Shown here piece after piece: positions 6,192-9,086 of a DNA stretch of 9,086 bases. The stretch spans positions 1 to 9,086 of the forward strand of contig CABROZ010000094.1 in assembly GCA_902472795.1 (NCBI GenBank), in the 5' to 3' direction. How positions within the stretch are numbered: position 1 is the stretch's first letter; the number at the start of each line of letters is the position of its first letter. The notes below the pieces were generated by a model. That model was not told the origin of the DNA. It saw nothing but the letters and a program-made list of their open reading frames with translations, and searched no databases. The DNA comes from an uncultured Bacteroides sp. (GTDB lineage: Bacteria > Bacteroidota > Bacteroidia > Bacteroidales > Bacteroidaceae). A program made the translations under genes and the position numbers.

Positions 6192-8708
6192 TTAGGCTTT
6201 CTTTACGCACTTTCTGCGTTCCATCCATACGACGACGATCACTCCTATCAGCAGCAGGATGAAGGCTCCGTAGGCGATGCCTTCGGTCACGTGCAGGCTC
6301 TGCGGGTCGAAGCGCATCTCGATGGTGTGCTTGCCGGCGGGCACATACAGGGTACGCAGGATGTAGTCGGCACGGCCCAGTTCGGCTTTCTGGCCGTCGA
6401 TGGTCACCTGCCAGCCGTCGGGATAGTATATTTCGGAGAATACTGCGATGCCGTCGCCGCTGTTTTCGGTTTCGTACGTCAGGCGGTTGGGTGCGTAGTT
6501 AGTCAGGCGGATGGCGGACAGGCTGTCCTTATGGGCAGCGGTCATGCTTTTCAGCGCCTCTTTGAAGCGCTTGTCCACAACGGCCGTCTCGGTGGGCAGG
6601 ATGTCGTTCAGGGCATCAATTTCCTGATTGGCGTTGTCCACATACTGCACGTTGTCTACAAACCAGGCGTTGCCGTAGGCGAAGGGGTTGCGCATGGGCA
6701 TGGTTTCGCCTTTCTGTCCGGCGGGGAAGATGAAGTAACGGGTGTTCAGCATGTTCAGCACGCGGAACTTGCCCGGGTCGATGCTGTCGATCTGTCCGCC
6801 CGAAGTGGCAAACTCGCGGTAGGCAGCCTGCATTTCACCGCTGATGTGGTGGTCTATCATTTCCTGATAGCGGCGCAGCTTGGCGGCGTGGTATCCGCCC
6901 ACACTCTTGTGCCAGTAGGCGGTGTTGTTCTCGTTGAAGGTGCTGGTGGCGAAGTTCAGCACGCGGTAGTCCGGCGTAGTGTCTTGCAGAATCTGTTCGT
7001 CGGTCTGCGTCTTGGTGAAGGTCTCAGTCTGCGTGGAGCGTGGGATGAACTGTTGGTCGTTCAGGTAACGCTTGTTCACGGTCCACATGTCCACCAAACA
7101 GAGCACGCCGATGCCGGCTACGGTGAACGACCGGCGCAGCTTGCCTGCCGCATAGAGCCACAGCAGCAGTAGGCCGATGGCTACGATGAAGAAGCTGCGC
7201 ATGGCGTCGCTGCTGACAAGTGCGGCACGCATCTCGCCCAGATTGGCCAGGATGCCGTTCAGTTCGCTGGCCGGAATCATGCCTCCATCGACGGCCTGTT
7301 GCAGCATGTGGGCTTCCTGTGCGGGGACGAAGCCCGAACCCAGACTGCCCGGCGACAGCCACAACAGCAGCGATACGCCCAGTGTCAGGACCGAGCTGAC
7401 ACCTAATGCTACCTTGTCGCGCAGCACCTGTGGCTCTTCCAGTATCTTCTTCAGGGCAAAGATGGCCAGCAGGGGAATGGTGAATTCGGCTATGACGAGG
7501 ATGGACGACACGGCGCGGAACTTGTTGTACATCGGTATGTAGTCGATGAAGAAGTCGGTCAGCGGCATGAAGTTCTTACCCCACGACAGCACGATGGAGA
7601 ACAGTGTGGCTCCGATGAGTGCCCACTTCAGCGGGCCTTTCACGATGAAGCAACCCAGCAGGAAGAGGAACAGCACGAAAGCGCCTACATAGACAGGACC
7701 CGACGTCATGGGCTGGTCGCCGAAGTACTGCGTCAGGCTGCCATAGAGACCGCTGTACATGGGGTTGGCTTTCGACATGGCCGTTTCGCTCATCGACAGG
7801 GGCACCGAAGCGCCGCCTTTGAAGTTAGGGACCAGCAGCGTCCACGTCTCGCCGATGCCGTAGCTCCATTGCGTGATGTAGTCGCGGTCCAGTCCGCTGC
7901 TGGTCTGCTTGGCGGCATCGCCCGTCTGCACCAGCTCGCTCTTGCCGCGCATGGTTTCTTTACTATAAGTATAGGTATGATACAGGTTCGACAGGTTGGT
8001 GGCGACGCCTATCAGCGCGGCCACTACCAGCACGGCGCTTGCCTTGAAGAACTGGGGCAGGGTCTTTTCGCGCCACGCTTTCTCGAAGTAAGCGCCTACG
8101 ATGAACAGGATGACGAACAGGAAGTAGTAGGACATCTGTACGTGATTGGACGATACCTGCAGGGCCACGAAGATGGCTGCCAGAATGCCTCCGGCCAGCA
8201 ACCGGCCTCGATAGGCCAGCACGATGCCCGCCAACGTGGGCGGAATATAGGCCAGGGTGACGAACTTCCAGATGTGTCCGGCCGAGATAAGAATGAAGAA
8301 ATAGGACGAGAAAGCCCACATCACGCCCCCTAAGCCGGCCAGCCAGACGGGGATACCGAAGGCTCGCAGCAGGATGTAGAAGCCCAGCATCAGGATGAAC
8401 GTCAGATAGACGTAGTTGGGCAGAAACAGCCGATAGACTTTCTGAATCCATTGCAGCGGCTGTGCCGAGTCGTAGGCAGGCGTTATCTGGTAGGTAGGCA
8501 TACCGCCGAAGATGGAGTTGGTCCAGCGGGTGCGTTCGCCGGTCTGGTTGTAGTACTCGGTGGCTTCCTGGCTTGCGCCTACTCCGGCCACGGTGTCGTG
8601 TTGGAAAAGCACGCGGTCTTCTACGTCGGCCGGAAAGAAGTAGGCAAACGATATCAGGATGAAGGCCACGATGGCAATCACGTCGGGTAGAATTTTCTTC
8701 AGTGTCAT
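6192..8708 (-). CDS. YfhO-family multi-pass membrane protein (putative GT-C-like glycosyltransferase)
   Basis: This 838-residue inner-membrane protein matches the YfhO family (PF09586), common as a single long copy in Bacteroidetes. In Firmicutes, YfhO members are implicated in glycosylating cell-wall teichoic polymers; the Bacteroidetes substrate is unknown, so a GT-C-type transfer to an envelope glycan is inference. TM1 is about residues 8-25. The first outer loop holds acidic residues including Asp38 in LFQHDTVAG, placed where GT-C enzymes keep a catalytic Asp, and WTNSIFGGMPTYQI. Many hydrophobic segments follow, with SSNHVQMSYYF between them. After the membrane core comes a soluble region (DYRVLNF, LNTRYFIFP, FSEIYYPDGWQVTIDG) and a last TM (about 813-832) before basic ERRK. 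I chose the ATG at 8708 rather than one at 8825 because the promoter box lies between them and the 39 extra residues are hydrophilic and unlike the family. It reads toward the Spy-like gene. Confidence 0.88.
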   Translation of the reverse strand: MTLKKILPDVIAIVAFILISFAYFFPADVEDRVLFQHDTVAGVGASQEATEYYNQTGERTRWTNSIFGGMPTYQITPAYDSAQPLQWIQKVYRLFLPNYVYLTFILMLGFYILLRAFGIPVWLAGLGGVMWAFSSYFFILISAGHIWKFVTLAYIPPTLAGIVLAYRGRLLAGGILAAIFVALQVSSNHVQMSYYFLFVILFIVGAYFEKAWREKTLPQFFKASAVLVVAALIGVATNLSNLYHTYTYSKETMRGKSELVQTGDAAKQTSSGLDRDYITQWSYGIGETWTLLVPNFKGGASVPLSMSETAMSKANPMYSGLYGSLTQYFGDQPMTSGPVYVGAFVLFLFLLGCFIVKGPLKWALIGATLFSIVLSWGKNFMPLTDFFIDYIPMYNKFRAVSSILVIAEFTIPLLAIFALKKILEEPQVLRDKVALGVSSVLTLGVSLLLWLSPGSLGSGFVPAQEAHMLQQAVDGGMIPASELNGILANLGEMRAALVSSDAMRSFFIVAIGLLLLWLYAAGKLRRSFTVAGIGVLCLVDMWTVNKRYLNDQQFIPRSTQTETFTKTQTDEQILQDTTPDYRVLNFATSTFNENNTAYWHKSVGGYHAAKLRRYQEMIDHHISGEMQAAYREFATSGGQIDSIDPGKFRVLNMLNTRYFIFPAGQKGETMPMRNPFAYGNAWFVDNVQYVDNANQEIDALNDILPTETAVVDKRFKEALKSMTAAHKDSLSAIRLTNYAPNRLTYETENSGDGIAVFSEIYYPDGWQVTIDGQKAELGRADYILRTLYVPAGKHTIEMRFDPQSLHVTEGIAYGAFILLLIGVIVVVWMERRKCVKKA

Positions 8709-8735
8709 AATCTTCTTCTTGATTGATAATCCGTG

Positions 8736-8743
8736 CAAAGATA
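8736..8743 (-). promoter_or_regulatory. YfhO gene promoter, -7 element TATCTTTG
   Basis: This exact minus-strand TAnnTTTG match predicts a start near 8729 and a leader of about 21 nt to the ATG at 8708. No clear -33 TTTG is seen. Its position rules out translation from the upstream ATG at 8825. Confidence 0.65.
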
Positions 8744-8798
8744 ACGCATCCCCTCGTATTTTCCACACATCGTGCCGACGTATTTCGTTGAAATGTCG

Positions 8799-8806
8799 TA
8801 CTTTTG
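8799..8806 (+). promoter_or_regulatory. mtnN promoter, -7 element TACTTTTG
   Basis: This is an exact TAnnTTTG match on the plus strand and the only one between the YfhO promoter and mtnN. It predicts a start near 8813 and a leader of about 97 nt, unusually long compared with the other leaders here (18-40 nt). No -33 TTTG stands at the usual spacing. Confidence 0.5.
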
Positions 8807-8814
8807 CCGGAGCG

Positions 8815-8863
8815 ATGAGCCACAAGCCGCGGGCGGCCAGCGATGAGCTGCGGGGCTGAGGCT
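8815..8863 (+). repeat. Degenerate heptanucleotide tandem repeat in the mtnN leader
   Basis: Seven consecutive 7-bp units carry purine-G-C (or one GGG) at the same phase: RGC begins at 8818, 8825, 8832, 8839, 8846 and 8860, with GGG at 8853. The unit approximates NNNAGCC. The first and fifth units are near-identical (ATGAGCC, ATGAGCT). The tract is GC-rich against its A/T-rich flanks and fills the first half of the mtnN leader. A 14-codon open frame from 8815 to 8859 happens to run through it. Confidence 0.5.
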
Positions 8864-8909
8864 TGGCTTATGCGAAGAATTGCTTACCCATAAAGACTGT
8901 ATAGAAACA

Positions 8910-9086
8910 ATGAAAATAGGTATTATCAGCGCAATGGACAGCGAGCACCGCCAGCTGGCGGACCGTCTGTCGGAGAAGAAAGAGAGCGGCGAGGGCCGTT
9001 TCCGTTATGTGGAAGGCCTGCTGGGCCAGAACGACGTGGTACTGACGCAGTGCGGCATCGGCAAGGTGAACGCCGCTGTGGGGGCG
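8910..9086 (+). CDS. mtnN: 5'-methylthioadenosine/S-adenosylhomocysteine nucleosidase (3' end cut off)
   Basis: MtnN hydrolyses methylthioadenosine and S-adenosylhomocysteine to adenine plus the thioribose sugar, clearing by-products of polyamine synthesis, quorum-signal synthesis and methyltransferases. Only the first 59 codons are in the window. The start MKIGIISAMDSEHRQL matches the family opening, with Glu12 at the position of the E. coli catalytic acidic residue Glu12. VVLTQCGIGKVNAAVGA further on is the phosphorylase-superfamily signature around the ribose site, where SGIGKVNAA is usual. The ATG at 8910 fits the family N-terminus exactly. With so little visible, another member of the nucleoside phosphorylase superfamily is possible but unlikely. 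Confidence 0.85.
   Translation, partial: MKIGIISAMDSEHRQLADRLSEKKESGEGRFRYVEGLLGQNDVVLTQCGIGKVNAAVGA

Noticed and set aside
6291..7172. 293-codon plus-strand open frame opposite the YfhO gene
   Set aside because: It arises from codon bias in the YfhO gene and has no recognisable domain.
7963..8823. 286-codon minus-strand frame overlapping the start of the YfhO gene
   Set aside because: It is an Arg/His/Ser-rich out-of-frame reading of the YfhO coding sequence, with no membrane segments.
8709..8825. 39-residue N-terminal extension of the YfhO protein
   Set aside because: The -7 promoter element lies inside it, so the mRNA should start downstream; family similarity begins at the later ATG.
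8813..8909. SAM or SAH riboswitch in the mtnN leader
   Set aside because: The leader is long enough to prompt the idea, but I could not recognise a known riboswitch core, and the GC-rich part is explained by a heptad repeat.

Overview
The window looks like a chromosomal housekeeping segment from a member of the Bacteroidales (Bacteroides/Phocaeicola type). The evidence is protein family content (a Bacteroides-style pyruvate kinase, a DUF4890/Spy-like Met-rich secreted protein, a long YfhO-family membrane protein), A-rich start regions without strong Shine-Dalgarno sequences, and six matches to the Bacteroides -7 promoter element TAnnTTTG placed just upstream of gene starts. The species cannot be fixed from the sequence alone.

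Layout, left to right. (1) xerD, minus strand, running off the left edge and lacking its last part. (2) A 64-bp divergent control region in which the xerD and aroQ promoters face each other. (3) aroQ (type II 3-dehydroquinase) and pyk (pyruvate kinase), plus strand, 104 bp apart and probably one transcript. (4) A 195-bp gap after pyk that can fold into a compact three-way-junction RNA ending in a U-tract. (5) A class I SAM-dependent O-methyltransferase, plus strand, whose 3' end overlaps by 41 bp the 3' end of the next gene. (6) The minus-strand pair rbfA then a LolC/LolE-type permease, joined by a 4-base GTGA start/stop overlap. (7) A 269-bp divergent region with the rbfA promoter, a well-formed promoter for the next gene and a candidate operator. 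(8) A secreted Met/Pro/Gly-rich Spy-like protein, plus strand, followed by a strong intrinsic terminator. (9) A large minus-strand YfhO-family multi-pass membrane protein. (10) A 201-bp divergent region with promoters both ways and a degenerate 7-bp tandem repeat. (11) The start of mtnN (MTA/SAH nucleosidase), plus strand, running off the right edge.

The genes are mostly independent core functions: chromosome dimer resolution (XerD), the shikimate pathway (AroQ), glycolysis (Pyk), 30S maturation (RbfA), envelope lipoprotein trafficking (LolC/E-like), envelope stress or metal handling (Spy-like, inferred), envelope glycan work (YfhO, inferred) and methyl-cycle salvage (MtnN). MtnN and the O-methyltransferase are linked only in that methyltransferases make the S-adenosylhomocysteine that MtnN removes. 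I find no defence system, mobile element, CRISPR array, tRNA or rRNA, and no convincing new multi-gene system. The most interesting unexplained signals are non-coding: the structured RNA after pyk, the face-to-face xerD/aroQ promoters, the 21-bp-spaced repeat upstream of the Spy-like gene, and the heptad repeat in the mtnN leader.
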